Source: Viola odorata
Lineage: Eukaryota > Streptophyta > Magnoliopsida > Malpighiales > Violaceae
NCBI GenBank assembly: GCA_963691705.1
Contig: OY829541.1
Span: 35,166,719-35,230,718 of the forward strand
Reading direction: 5' to 3'
DNA: 64,000 bases
In this document: piece by piece, positions 19,374-28,849 of the stretch
Layout of the letters: every line of letters starts with the position of its first letter
How positions within the stretch are numbered: the first letter of the stretch is position 1
Made by a program: the position numbers and the translations under genes
The notes under the pieces: generated by a model
What the model was told of the DNA's origin: nothing
Seen by the model: only the letters and a program-made list of their open reading frames with translations
Database searches by the model: none

Positions 19374-19751
19374 TCAGGCGTCAGAACCAGCATCCTCGGG
19401 CACCTCAGGAAGGTCCCTCAAGGAATCCATGACCAGGACAAGATCATGGGAAGTGGCCCTCATCCCCTTCAGGCAGCACCCCAACATGTCCTTACGCTGC
19501 TGCAGCATAGCGATCACCACTTGAATCCGAGAGACGGAGGCAGACAGCTTTGAAACACTCTCCAAAGGACTGAAGTCCTCCAGAGAGATGGCTCCCAGCC
19601 GGGAATAGAGCGGAGTCAGCATCCCCTGCAGCTCCAGAATATCCTCAGAAGTCTTGACCAGCATGTTCTCCAGGAAACCGACGTCACCGTCGTTGAGGTT
19701 CCTGAGTGAATGACCCTTGGAGAGAAGAAAATTCTTGGTCAAATGATCCAT
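19374..19751 (-). CDS. E1 antisense gene a: conserved helical protein, 125 aa
   Basis: A single-exon minus-strand ORF starting MDHLTKNFLLSKGHS and ending DAGSDA. The product is almost wholly predicted helix with leucine/isoleucine spacing (LENMLVKTSEDILELQGML, then RIQVVIAMLQQRKDML), suggesting a helical bundle or coiled coil. It has its own TATA box (minus-strand CCTATAAATCGG, about 19798-19809) and a downstream AATAAA-like signal. Intact homologues lie at 43213-43590 (E5) and 40640-41017 (A), the last one inside a decayed element. No domain family is recognised. Confidence 0.75.
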   Translation of the reverse strand: MDHLTKNFLLSKGHSLRNLNDGDVGFLENMLVKTSEDILELQGMLTPLYSRLGAISLEDFSPLESVSKLSASVSRIQVVIAMLQQRKDMLGCCLKGMRATSHDLVLVMDSLRDLPEVPEDAGSDA

Positions 19752-19797
19752 GATGCTGACTGATAGAGATGAGGAGAACGTGGATGGAGAAAGTTCT

Positions 19798-19809
19798 CCG
19801 ATTTATAGG
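19798..19809 (-). promoter_or_regulatory. TATA box of E1 gene a
   Basis: The minus strand reads CCTATAAATCGG about 50 bp before the start codon. The same box precedes gene a in E5 (about 43157) and A (about 40582). Confidence 0.65.
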
Positions 19810-19983
19810 CTCCACTGAAGGGAGGCCTTGGAAAAAGAAATTGAGGTCCTCAAAAGACGAGCCGTCCCGATATCCTCAAGGACTGATAAGCCTAGAACGG
19901 AAGAAAGGGGTAACGGTCGCGATATAGATACTGGAAGGAGTACGAGGCAGAGTCTGAAAAAACGCTGAAAGACACGATGTCAC

Positions 19984-20175
19984 TGGTAGCCCTGACGCTA
20001 AAACCATAAGGTTACCGGTATCCACAGTATAAGGCCGCGTTGATGTCACCGGTGGCCCTAGATGCGTAAAACCGCGTTGGCATCACAGGCGTCTGGTGGT
20101 ATGAAGCCGCGATAACCATAAGGTAGCTGATGGCGTAAAGCCGCGTTGATAACCACTACTCTCTCGGGCGTAAAG
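19984..20175. repeat. E1 degenerate tandem array upstream of gene a
   Basis: Four to five imperfect units of about 40 bp share phrases such as GCGTAAAACCGCGTTG, ACCATAAGGT and TCACCGGTGGCCCT. Matching arrays, inverted, lie in E5 (about 42795-42990) and A (about 40225-40420). They sit between the LTR and gene a. Confidence 0.65.
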
Positions 20176-20514
20176 AATAAATCGGGGCTCGTGTGACCTC
20201 AGACCTCTGTAAGTATAAGGTTTGCTAACCTCTGTATAAGTATCTATCTCCTCTGTGTCTTTGCAGTACACTCGAAAGGACGATAGCCCCGAATATATGC
20301 CCGCCTAGGGCACGGCCTGGTTGAATATCCGTAATGACGCCGCACGTAACCCAACAACGGTCCTTCTATGACTTGAACGAAGTGGAGACGTCATAAGCCC
20401 TATCGAGAGGCCAAGAAGATTAATATCGCCTCATGACCGAGCAGATCCCTATTCTAAGATATCAGACGTGGATAGCCCTTGGTGAACACTCGGGCTAGTT
20501 TTCAGTTGGGCTTA
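20176..20514. other. E1 3' internal end before the 3' LTR
   Basis: No ORF. The last bases before the LTR read TTTTCAGTTGGGCTTA; there is no run of purines of the usual polypurine-tract kind. The same sequence borders the 3' LTRs of E5 (42241) and A (39641). Confidence 0.55.
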
Positions 20515-21044
20515 TGATAACAATTGGAATGCTCCTGACGGCAACATTGGGGCTACGGCATCAATCCCGGACAAGTTTCTATACGCTTTCCTGAAATGCC
20601 AACCTATCGCCTGGGCCAGCGGAAAATTCCTAGGATGGTCGACTTCAGCGGGGGGGGGATCTCACGCACCTTTATGCGCACGGCGTCATCCCATCCTAGG
20701 GGACCAAGGAGGATATCGCTCCCGATAGACCCTACATGATTATCGCCCCCAATGACGGAACTGATATCGCCCGAAGCGATGGTCACAAACGTTGCCTACC
20801 CCTATCGCTGTTAGGTATCGCCATCTTAAGCCTATAAATACCCCCACGAATTCCAAACAGAAGGTAAGATCGAGATCATCTTGGAGAACCTCTACCATTC
20901 TGAAAACTCGAACTGACTTAAGCATCGGAGTGTCTACGCCGGAGTCCCCCTCCGGCGCTTTGCAGGTACCTCCGACGCCGATCGCTTCCCATCCGACTAG
21001 CTGCAGCAGCCGTTTCCGACCAGAAGAGATCTCGTATCTTATCA
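20515..21044 (+). repeat. E1 3' LTR (530 bp)
   Basis: Near-identical copy of 5144-5672 (one substitution, one extra G in a G run), followed by the TSD atacg. Confidence 0.95.
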
Positions 21045-21049
21045 ATACG
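21045..21049. repeat. Target-site duplication of E1 (right), atacg
   Basis: Matches 5139-5143. Confidence 0.92.
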
Positions 21050-21603
21050 GATACAAACAGGGGCAACAATTCCCCATTAATTTCCAACATTCTATGCCGC
21101 ACCCTCCACAACAGAATCTTGGCCTACGTCTAGGCCAAGCTCCTGGCCAAGATTCTGTGCCATAGTTGCCGCCTGCCCCTCAACCTCTACAGATTGCTGG
21201 TCCACCTATGGAAGAGACTCTCCAAAAGTTCATGATGGCAACCCAGTCCAGCCTAGTAGAGATGCAGAAACAGATCGCTCAATTGTCACAAAAATAGCAG
21301 CCTGACTAAGACAGATTATCCATGCACAATGTGAGTGCTATGCATCTCAGAAGTGGAAGTGTGATAAAGAAGTTAGACGATGAGGAAGAAGATGAGGAGG
21401 ATGAGGAAATCCAAATAGAACCGATCTTGGCCAAGCCCATGGCCAAGCTCAACATTCCAGAAAAAGCAGCAAAGAAAGAACCAGTCTTGGCCAAGCCCAT
21501 GGCCAAGCCAGGTAAGAAGGTCGTATCTCAAGAAGAAGAGATAGAAATTCCACCTCCTTTCCCTCCTAGGCCTGCAAAGACTAAAAAGGAGAAAATGCAA
21601 TAG
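21050..21603 (+). pseudogene. gag: E2 gag (3' portion)
   Basis: It continues the frame interrupted by E1: after one copy of the duplicated target is removed, the codons join in phase. The frame contains TAG at about 21162 and 21294, TAA at about 21306 and TAG at 21601. Each lies where a glutamine would suit the surrounding Q-rich sequence. It encodes an acidic run (DDEEEDEEDEE) and two LAKPMAK repeats that come from the CTTGGCCAAG motif of this element. Confidence 0.7.
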
Positions 21604-22770
21604 GAATTTATGAACATTTTTGGAAAAATTGTTGTCAATATTCCTATGCTTGATTTAATTGCTAAAGTTCCTAGTTATGCTAAATACCTTAAGAAATTGT
21701 GCAGCAGCAGGAAGAAACTTGCAGGAGATGGGAGAATAAATGTAACTCAGAATGTATCCACAATCCTACAGGCAAAACTTCCAGAAAAATGCGAGGATCA
21801 AGGCACTTTTACAATTCTATGCAAAATAGGTAACCAACAAGTGGAAAAAGCTTTATGCGACTTGGGAGCAGGTATCAATGTGATGTCTTTTTCTGAGTAT
21901 AAAAAATTGAACATTGGTATCATGAAAGAAACTAGGGTAGTAATTCAACTTGTTGACGGATCTGTTATACTCCCTAAAGGAATGGTGAAAAATGTATTGG
22001 TGCAGGTGAATGATTTTATTTATCCTGTAGACTTTTATATTGTGGAGATGAACACTAACCTACCTTCCAACTTGACTAATGTGCTGTTAGGAAGGCCATT
22101 CCTAAGAACAGCAAGAGCCAAAATTGATGTGTATCATGGACGTATTACCTTAGAATATTGTGGTACAACAATAAAGTTTGATATGCATGATGCCAACAAA
22201 AATCCTAATAAAACTCATAGTGACAACTTTGTGGACAGCCTTGGACATGATACTGATAAGAGTTATGAATTAAATGCAGCTAACCCTTCTGATGGTGTTC
22301 TTAGCAGGGAAAATTCGGATGAAAAGTTGAAGGAAGAAGAATTTGTGGCTAATGATGGTTTGCAAGACATTGTTTCTGATCTTGAATTTTTTGAACCAAA
22401 TACTGATATTTATAACAGCCATGAATTACCAAAAGTTTATCCTAACCTTCCACCTTCAAGTGTGCAGGAACCAGAAATTGAGCTTAAAAGCAGTCTTGGC
22501 CTCGAGCTTGGCCAAGCCGTAGGCCAAGATTCATCTCTGCCAGCTAGCCCACCCAAAGCCATGGACTGGTGGACTGACCATCTTCTCAAGATGTTTCCTA
22601 CTGTCCACAGCAGCCAAAACTCACCTTTTGTGATGCAGGGACAACAGAATTATGAGCTGGAACAACCTCCCGACCCATTCAAATTTATACCTTTAGAGGA
22701 TGACCAAGGAATGCCACCCAAAGGTCCTGTCAAGCTTAGAGCATGGAGCGAATTTGGGAAAGTTTCTTGA
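21604..22770 (+). pseudogene. E2 aspartic protease region fused to post-pol sequence
   Basis: The frame contains the Athila-type protease: a folding block FTILCKIGNQQVEKALCDLGAGINVMS (about 21810-21890) and NVLLGRPFLRTARAKID (about 22078-22130). The family normally reads DLGAS; here the last residue is G. After the protease the text reaches EIELK, where relatives enter reverse transcriptase, but continues into an unrelated acidic tail ending LRAWSEFGKVS. RT, RNase H and integrase are therefore missing. The product cannot support replication alone. Confidence 0.75.
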
Positions 22771-24167
22771 TAAGAAATCCATGGCAATGTCGAGCCCAAG
22801 ACAATAAATAAGGGCGCTGCGTGGGAGGCAACCCATGTTTTTATTTCCATTTTTTTAATTTTTTTTGAATAAAGTTCAGAGGTATTTCGTTGATCCACCT
22901 TTCATTCTTTATGCTTGTTTCCAGGGCTGCTGCAGCGCAAGGAAGGCATTCATATCAGAGGAAAAATTCAGCTTCGGTGGTTGTCTTGGCCAAGCTCTTG
23001 ACCAAGACATTTTTCCAGAACCAGCCAAGCAGCCTTCCAGCCACTACCTCTGCCCCTTGAGGAATCAGACCAGAACCTCCTCCTCCAGCAAAATGATCTG
23101 CTTTTGCCCCCAGGTCATTTCTTTCCTTTCTTTTCCATTTATGTCTTTTATTTTGTCTATCCACACAACGAGGACATTGTGTCTTTTAAGTGTGGGGAGG
23201 GATTCTGTGAGTCCAGTCTTTGAGTATTTGTGAATATATGTGTTGTGATTGTGTATATTTGTGAGTAAATATTTGCGAATAATTTTTTTTTAGTTTGTCT
23301 TGGCCAAGCCTTTGACCAAGACAATCTAGGTTGAGTCTGCTGTTTTGTATGAATTTTTGTTCTTTTCTTTTTATGATTGTTTGAGTCTGTCTTTATGAGT
23401 GTACACCGCCCCTAGTTTTTAACTTAGGCTGTTTAGTCAACCACTGAAATTACATGTAGACACTTGTCTAGGCAGAACAATGCTTTAGTAACAGGGAAGC
23501 AAATGAGCGTAACTTGATCAATGCATAAGGGGCATATTATCTAATGTCACCCAAACAAACACTATCCACATGGTCTAAAGGACGTCTAGCTTAAACCTTA
23601 ACGAACATTAGGGTGTCTAGGCTCACTGCGTCTGATTTGAGTGTGTTGTTTTATCTGTTTGAGTGTGAGACATAAAAAGGTGCTGGAATGTCATAGTAGA
23701 ATATAGCAAAGGTGGAAGTTCTGGGTGCCCAAAAAGAACAAGCTCTGTCTATATTTGATGCCTGTAAAAATGCAAAGGGCACGCGATATGTCTGTAAAAA
23801 TACAAGGGCATAGAAAAAAAGAGATATCTGCTGATAAGTGATTTAAATGGCACTAGTCTTTAGGCACGTTTGGATAGAATAGCACTTCGGTGGGACTCAA
23901 ATTTGTGGTGAGTTTTGACCCCTATACATTATAAACAAAATCTAGTAGGATGTCTTGATACCATTTGGATGAGGTTTGTTTAGGGTATTGATTTGTCCTT
24001 GTTAGTCTAGCATTGGGTCGCTTAGGGAAGTGTCTTGGTAAATTCAGTAGTGAGGTGAACAACTGAAAGGAGAACTCTGGGGGTCATGGTGTCTGTTCTG
24101 TTTTGTTGTGTTTTTATTTTTATTTTTGGGTCTTTGAGTCTGTATGCTTGGGGGCAAGCATAGTTTA
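22771..24167 (+). other. E2 3' internal non-coding region with Athila hallmarks
   Basis: No ORF is supported. GCTGCGTGGGAGGCAACCCA (about 22817-22836) and GAGGACATTGTG followed by AAGTGTGGGGAGGG (about 23170-23202) are conserved in Athila-type elements downstream of pol. CTTGGCCAAG-type motifs occur near 22984-23010 and 23297-23325. Confidence 0.65.
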
Positions 24168-24180
24168 AGTGTGGGGAATT
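24168..24180 (+). other. E2 polypurine tract
   Basis: AGTGTGGGGAATT directly precedes the 3' LTR. A related sequence, inverted, precedes the LTR of element B at 35760-35776. Confidence 0.75.
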
Positions 24181-25494
24181 TGATTACATTGCATTTCATC
24201 ATGTTTTTACTATCCATTTACTTATTATTTGGGCAGTAAACCTACTGATTTATCCTTGTATTTCCCATATCTTAGCAGTTATGGTCTGGAGGCAATTTAT
24301 AGAAGAATATGACTTGTGGAGCACTGAAGCTGTTTTCCCGAGTCTTGGCCTAGCGCTTGGCCAAGACTCCTTCGCATTCAACGTGTCGCACCACCAAATC
24401 GTCTTGGCCAAGACTGCGGCCAAGACTCATCCGCAGAAGAGCAATCATGAGCAACAGCATTGGGCCTTGTGAGCTGGCAAATCACAGCTGTCCAGCGAGA
24501 AAGAGAAGGATCAAGAAGATATTTATTTAAGAATCCTATCAAGGATCTCCTTCCGTCTTTATATATTTTAAATTCCTATTTTTATTCAAAACAAATCAGG
24601 ATAATTTATTTGGAGATTATTTAGGAGATTATTTAGGAGATTATTTAGGAGATCATTTAGGAGATTATTTAGGAGATTGAGTTGGAGAAGGACAGAGGAG
24701 TTTTAGTTTACTTATAGCTGAACTTGTCCTCCTCTTCTCATGCTCTCTTCTTCTTCCCCAATTCGACATTGATATACTTTTGCTCCGGGATTTAATTCTT
24801 TGAATCCACGGATTTATTTTATTTATGCAAGCAAGTATTTTTATAATTCATTCATGAGTACATCTAGCTAATCACCATTCTTGGTAAGAGCTTGAGGGCT
24901 ATGTTTCTTATATTTCGTGAGATCTAATTACTCTTTATAATCTCAATTTTTGTAATCATTTATTTTCTGGTTTCTTTACTTCCTTGTTTAAGTTTAGAAC
25001 TGACAATTCAGATTTTATCTTGGGAGACCTAGTTAAATGAATAATACAACTCAGACCCGATTGACAACCGTGGGCCTCGACTGACAACCGAGGGTAAACT
25101 TGAGTTGGGTGCTGTCTTATCCACAGCAACACTGCAGATATCGAGATGAACACCATTGAATCAGTGATCAAATCATAAGAACATAGCCTGTTCATGCTCT
25201 TACTGGGAACCTTTTTTTTACTGTTTTCAATCTTGACCCCCTGTCTTGGCCAAACCTTTGACTAAGACTGTTTTGAACTATTTAATTGCTTTTGCTTTTG
25301 TTTTAATTTTCAAAATCAACCAACCAAACTCAGTGACGAGGAAGTCAACCAAGAACTACAAATCCCCCGAAGTCTCTGTGGACGATCCTCTTACCACCAT
25401 CTACAAGTTCCTTGTGGACAAGTGATAAGTTGTATTTCTACCCTTTTTTCTTATCTATTATACACTTATATTTGACGTGTTCGACGCGCGATCA
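24181..25494 (+). repeat. E2 3' LTR (1314 bp)
   Basis: Full-length match to 2871-4160, with 24 extra bases from two additional 12-bp units at 24611-24677. Confidence 0.93.
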
Positions 25495-25499
25495 GAAAA
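25495..25499. repeat. Target-site duplication of E2 (right), gaaaa
   Basis: Matches 2866-2870. Confidence 0.9.
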
Positions 25500-26016
25500 A
25501 GATTGAGAAGGTACGTCTTTAGGGAGGGTTGTCATGATGATGGATGCCACAAAGAAGGCTGCCTCGAGCCCGCTGTACAATGCCCTCTCACATCTCATTT
25601 TTGAGAGAAGGTTGGAGGAGGCCTGTGGCTTCAAGAATTATCTCATGCATGAATCTTATGATTAGGGCATCATCTGGGAGCATGTTCTGAAGGTCGTATG
25701 CATAGTGGAGCTCGATGATGCAGTTCTAGGTCCATTAGGTCAATCGTGTGGACCATCGCATGTGCCCCACGGGCCACGGTCAAACACCGAGCCAACCGTG
25801 CCATTACCAATACCAACGCCGAGTGCCATGGACCAAGAACTTCAAGAGAGGTTAATTCAACCTCTATACATAGCGATGGAGTAAGAGGAGATGCCATTGG
25901 ATGAAACCATTAGGTGCAAGATGGATCCAAGACCAATGTCTGCATGACCAACCGCACCAGCTGATGATGCCCAAACCATTTCAGAGCACGGTGGTTCAGA
26001 ACAAGGCGCTATGAAT
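25500..26016 (+). pseudogene. Right part of the decayed host ORF interrupted by E2
   Basis: Continues the sequence of 2447-2870. A frame from about 25533 (MMMDATKKAASSPLYNAL) is mostly open but broken by TAG and TGA codons. It contains a Pro-rich stretch (about 25770-25830). No family is recognised. Confidence 0.3.
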
Positions 26017-26960
26017 GATACTGGACAGTTTGAGACGTTAGCTAGTTTTGTACCAAGTTTGGAGACATTTTCACGCGTGGATTGTCAGAAGGCTCAGGGC
26101 GACATTATCGCTGACAATAGTCCTACTTAGACACAGACACTTAAATGCACCAAGCAACTCTGTCTGAGCCATTTCGGACCAGTAAGGCCCGGACTAGGTA
26201 GCAATACATCTTACTGGACTTTTGAGGGTGTTAACTAACGTTGGACCAAGTTTCATCCCATCCGGACGAGCAAATTAGAAGTTAGCCTAATCAACAAGAG
26301 CCTAATTTGTACAGATTTTCACGAGTAGAAATCCTACTTCCATTCCAAATAGGTTTTACTTATTTAGAAACTTCCTATTATTATTTATGTTAGTTTCCTT
26401 GTGTGAAATTAAGTAATTGTCGATTATGATCTTGTTAGTTCAGAAACTAGGGTTATTTAGGAACTTTATTTTATTATTTTTGGTAGTTTCCTTTTCATCA
26501 ATAAGGTAGTTGCTTGATTAGGACTCTTGTTAGCTCGAGCATAGGTGGTTTTTACTATTTAAGGAGCCGCTTGGCTCCATTGTAACATCATGAAAGATTT
26601 GAGTTGATTAATAAAAATGGTGAGGTTTTTAACCTTGTGTGTCTGCGAGTGGATTCTCGTATGGTAAGAGTGGACTCTCTTGTATTGTCTTGTTTCGCTT
26701 GAGTCCGCAATACTCAAGACATTGCAAGTAAAACCCGAATTGAATATTGTTCGAGCCACCTAGGTTGATTCTCCCAGGTGCGAGTCTAGGTCTAAGGAAG
26801 CGAACAAGAACCTCACTTAGTTCGATTAGGTTGGCTAATCTAGGTGCATTAGCAAGTTTAAGCTTGGATAAGGGAGCTATTATCATTCTGCGCAATTCCA
26901 AACCCTTGAACTAGATCCAAAACGTTGACATACGCTTCCTTGGCTAATAAGAACGTATCA
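26017..26960 (+). repeat. Probable 5' LTR 'Y' of an old element
   Basis: The right end is well supported: GAACGTATCA at 26951-26960 is followed by a PBS-like TGGTAGTGGAGCTCAAGG, the same type as E3. The left end at TGATACTGGA (26017) is inferred from the terminal inverted bases. It carries the shared LTR motif around CCATCCGGACGAG (about 26257). A TATA-like CTATTTAAGGAG is near 26556. The second LTR is not in the window. Confidence 0.5.
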
Positions 26961-27483
26961 TGTGGTAGTGGAGCTCAAGGCGTTCATACGGTTTGGTCTA
27001 TATCCCAACTATCCTTTACTGCTTTACTTTTATTTTTGTTTTCAATTGTTGAGATTGGTTTTTCATTCTAACCTATTCTAATACCAATATCCTTGTGTGT
27101 CGTATGTTAGGAGTCTTGTCTATGAGTCGAGCTAGGGTTTTAACTCTTGTGTGTGCATTTCACTTGAAACGTTTGTGTGCTTAAGTTTCCTTCAAAAAAA
27201 AAATACAAAGTGTCAAGTTCTATTTTCAGTAAAAAAAAAACACAAAGTGTCAAGCATTAGGGTTAGCTATGTTCATTAGCTAACGTGTAAAAAAGAAGAC
27301 GACAAAAAAAAAGATAGTCGATTCGGCCATATACAAGTTCTATTTTTAGTATAAAAACAACACAAAGTGTCAAACATTAGGGTTAGCTACGTTCATTAGC
27401 TAACGCGTAAAAAAAAAAGACGACAACAAAAAAAAGATTGTCGATTCGGCCATATACAATTTTTTTTTGAAGTATTGGCAATT
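26961..27483 (+). repeat. Leader of element Y with a 120-bp tandem duplication
   Basis: A PBS-like site at 26963-26980 begins the leader. Two copies of a 120-bp unit lie at 27214-27333 and 27334-about 27455 (CATTAGGGTTAGCTA, then TTCATTAGCTAACG, AAGA-rich run, GTCGATTCGGCCATATAC), with a partial copy before them. The leader is cut by element B at 27484. Confidence 0.65.
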
Positions 27484-28849
27484 TGATCGTCACTCAAATA
27501 TACTTAAATTTATCCTGATGCCTAAATGCACAAATTACTGTGTACAGAGCAAGAGATGGTCGAACCACAGAGATTGAAGGGCTAATTTGCTAATGAAGAT
27601 GTATGACAAGGCAATATGCAACAGATCAAACCAAAGTAACACTACAGAGGAGGGGGGGGGGGGTTTATGTTGATTAACGAATTAATCAACGCAGAGTGTG
27701 GGAGCTAACAAAACAGAATTGGAAAGTACTTATCTAGGGCACGAAAGTAAATCGTAATCCAGGGCAAGAGATGTAAACAGATCGAATGCAGGAAAAGTAA
27801 TGAAAAAGATATTAATCAAATAGGACGAGATCTTAGCGAAAGGTGCTCCCTTGGGTTGTTTTCTAGGTCGGCTAATCATCGGTGCAGAGGTATTCCAGAC
27901 TCATGCGCAGATCTGCTATAGGGACCGCATTTCCACACCGCATCCCCTACTTACCTTCTTAGATAAAAGTCACCCCCTGTTTCCACATATGAGGTGACCT
28001 TGACGTTCAGCCATCCTCCCAGCTACCTCTCTTGTCATCAAAAGGCAGCCTTGACCGTCCGGCCTGTCACGGGCTCGAAGTAGGGAGACTAAATTCAGAA
28101 CGCCCATGAAGGGGAGGTAAGACAGATCTAGGGCGCGACAGCTCGGCTTGTCAGACCCGTATCACATACCCTAGATTACTGTTTACCCCTAGGTGAGGCC
28201 TCTCGCGCTGCCTCCCTTAGGTGTCTGCTCAAACTCCAGGGCTTCGCGTCATGTATAACCCTGGAATATGACGTTACTCATGCAGAAATACTAAAAGATG
28301 ATCAATCTCTTAACATTTCTAGACAAGCATGGAATTAAATCGGTAAACAGTTATGTGTCACAAGAGAATATGTTAAGCATGCATTAGACCTCTTAGCCGA
28401 ACCCTACAACCCTTGAAACACCCTTCACCAAGAAAGGGGTATTTAGCTACTCATACTATAATATAAACAGTAGGTAGATAGAATCATACAATGATAAAAT
28501 AAAGAAAGTAAAAAGGGAGTAGAGGAAACCGATAGATTAATTAATAATCGAAGAGGAAAGTTGTTGACAAAGGCTGCTCTTGATCGAGAAGAGGAGATGA
28601 TCCCCAGAAAATAAATGCTGAAACTAATGTAAGAAAATATCCTTGGAACAGCCGTCCTTACAAAAACCCTAAAACTAGCTAGGAGACAAAAACAACTAAG
28701 GGAAATGAGGGCGTGACAGCACATGTCCTTGCAAAAGGAATATTCTGGGATTCTTGACATGCCTGATGCCTTCTGGAAGCGCCTGGGATTCCGTGCGGAT
28801 CTCAGAAGATGCTTTCTTTGGAAGAAGGTTCAGAACTGTCGAGGCCTTG
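27484..28849 (-). repeat. B 3' LTR, distal part
   Basis: The LTR left edge is TGATCGTCAC, the inverse of a typical Athila LTR end. The segment is non-coding, with a G run at about 27648-27665, and is interrupted by E3 at 28850. With 35535-35759 the LTR totals about 1.59 kb. Confidence 0.65.
28845..28849. repeat. Target-site duplication of E3 (left), ccttg
   Basis: CCTTG precedes E3 and recurs at 35530-35534. Confidence 0.9.

Larger units (their letters stand above)
5144..21044 (+). mobile_element. E1: young Tat-lineage Ty3/gypsy retrotransposon, 15.9 kb
   Basis: LTRs of 529 and 530 bp (5144-5672, 20515-21044) both run TGATAAC...CTTATCA and are flanked by atacg. By eye they differ at one base (5217-5218 region versus 20588, C/T) and by one G in a G run. 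Internally it has a PBS, an open gag-pol frame with protease, RT, RNase H, a second RNase H-like domain and integrase, and then about 8.8 kb with four genes on the opposite strand. The dual RNase H, absence of a chromodomain and antisense ORFs downstream of pol are Tat-lineage traits. It may be transposition-competent, apart from a few unusual residues in pol. It sits inside the gag frame of E2. Confidence 0.95.
2871..25494 (+). mobile_element. E2: Athila-like non-autonomous LTR retrotransposon (gag + protease only), split by E1
   Basis: Two direct LTRs (2871-4160 and 24181-25494) begin TGATTACATT and end CGCGCGATCA, flanked by the TSD gaaaa. Removing E1 and one copy of its duplicated target leaves about 6.7 kb. 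In order it holds a PBS starting TGGCGCCG, a gag reading frame, an Athila-type aspartic protease, a long non-coding 3' region with Athila hallmark motifs, and a polypurine tract. No reverse transcriptase, RNase H or integrase is present: the frame passes from the end of the protease region to post-pol sequence, so mobility would depend on a relative. The LTRs differ by roughly two dozen or more substitutions by eye plus a repeat-number change, so E2 is older than the E1 it carries. Confidence 0.9.
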
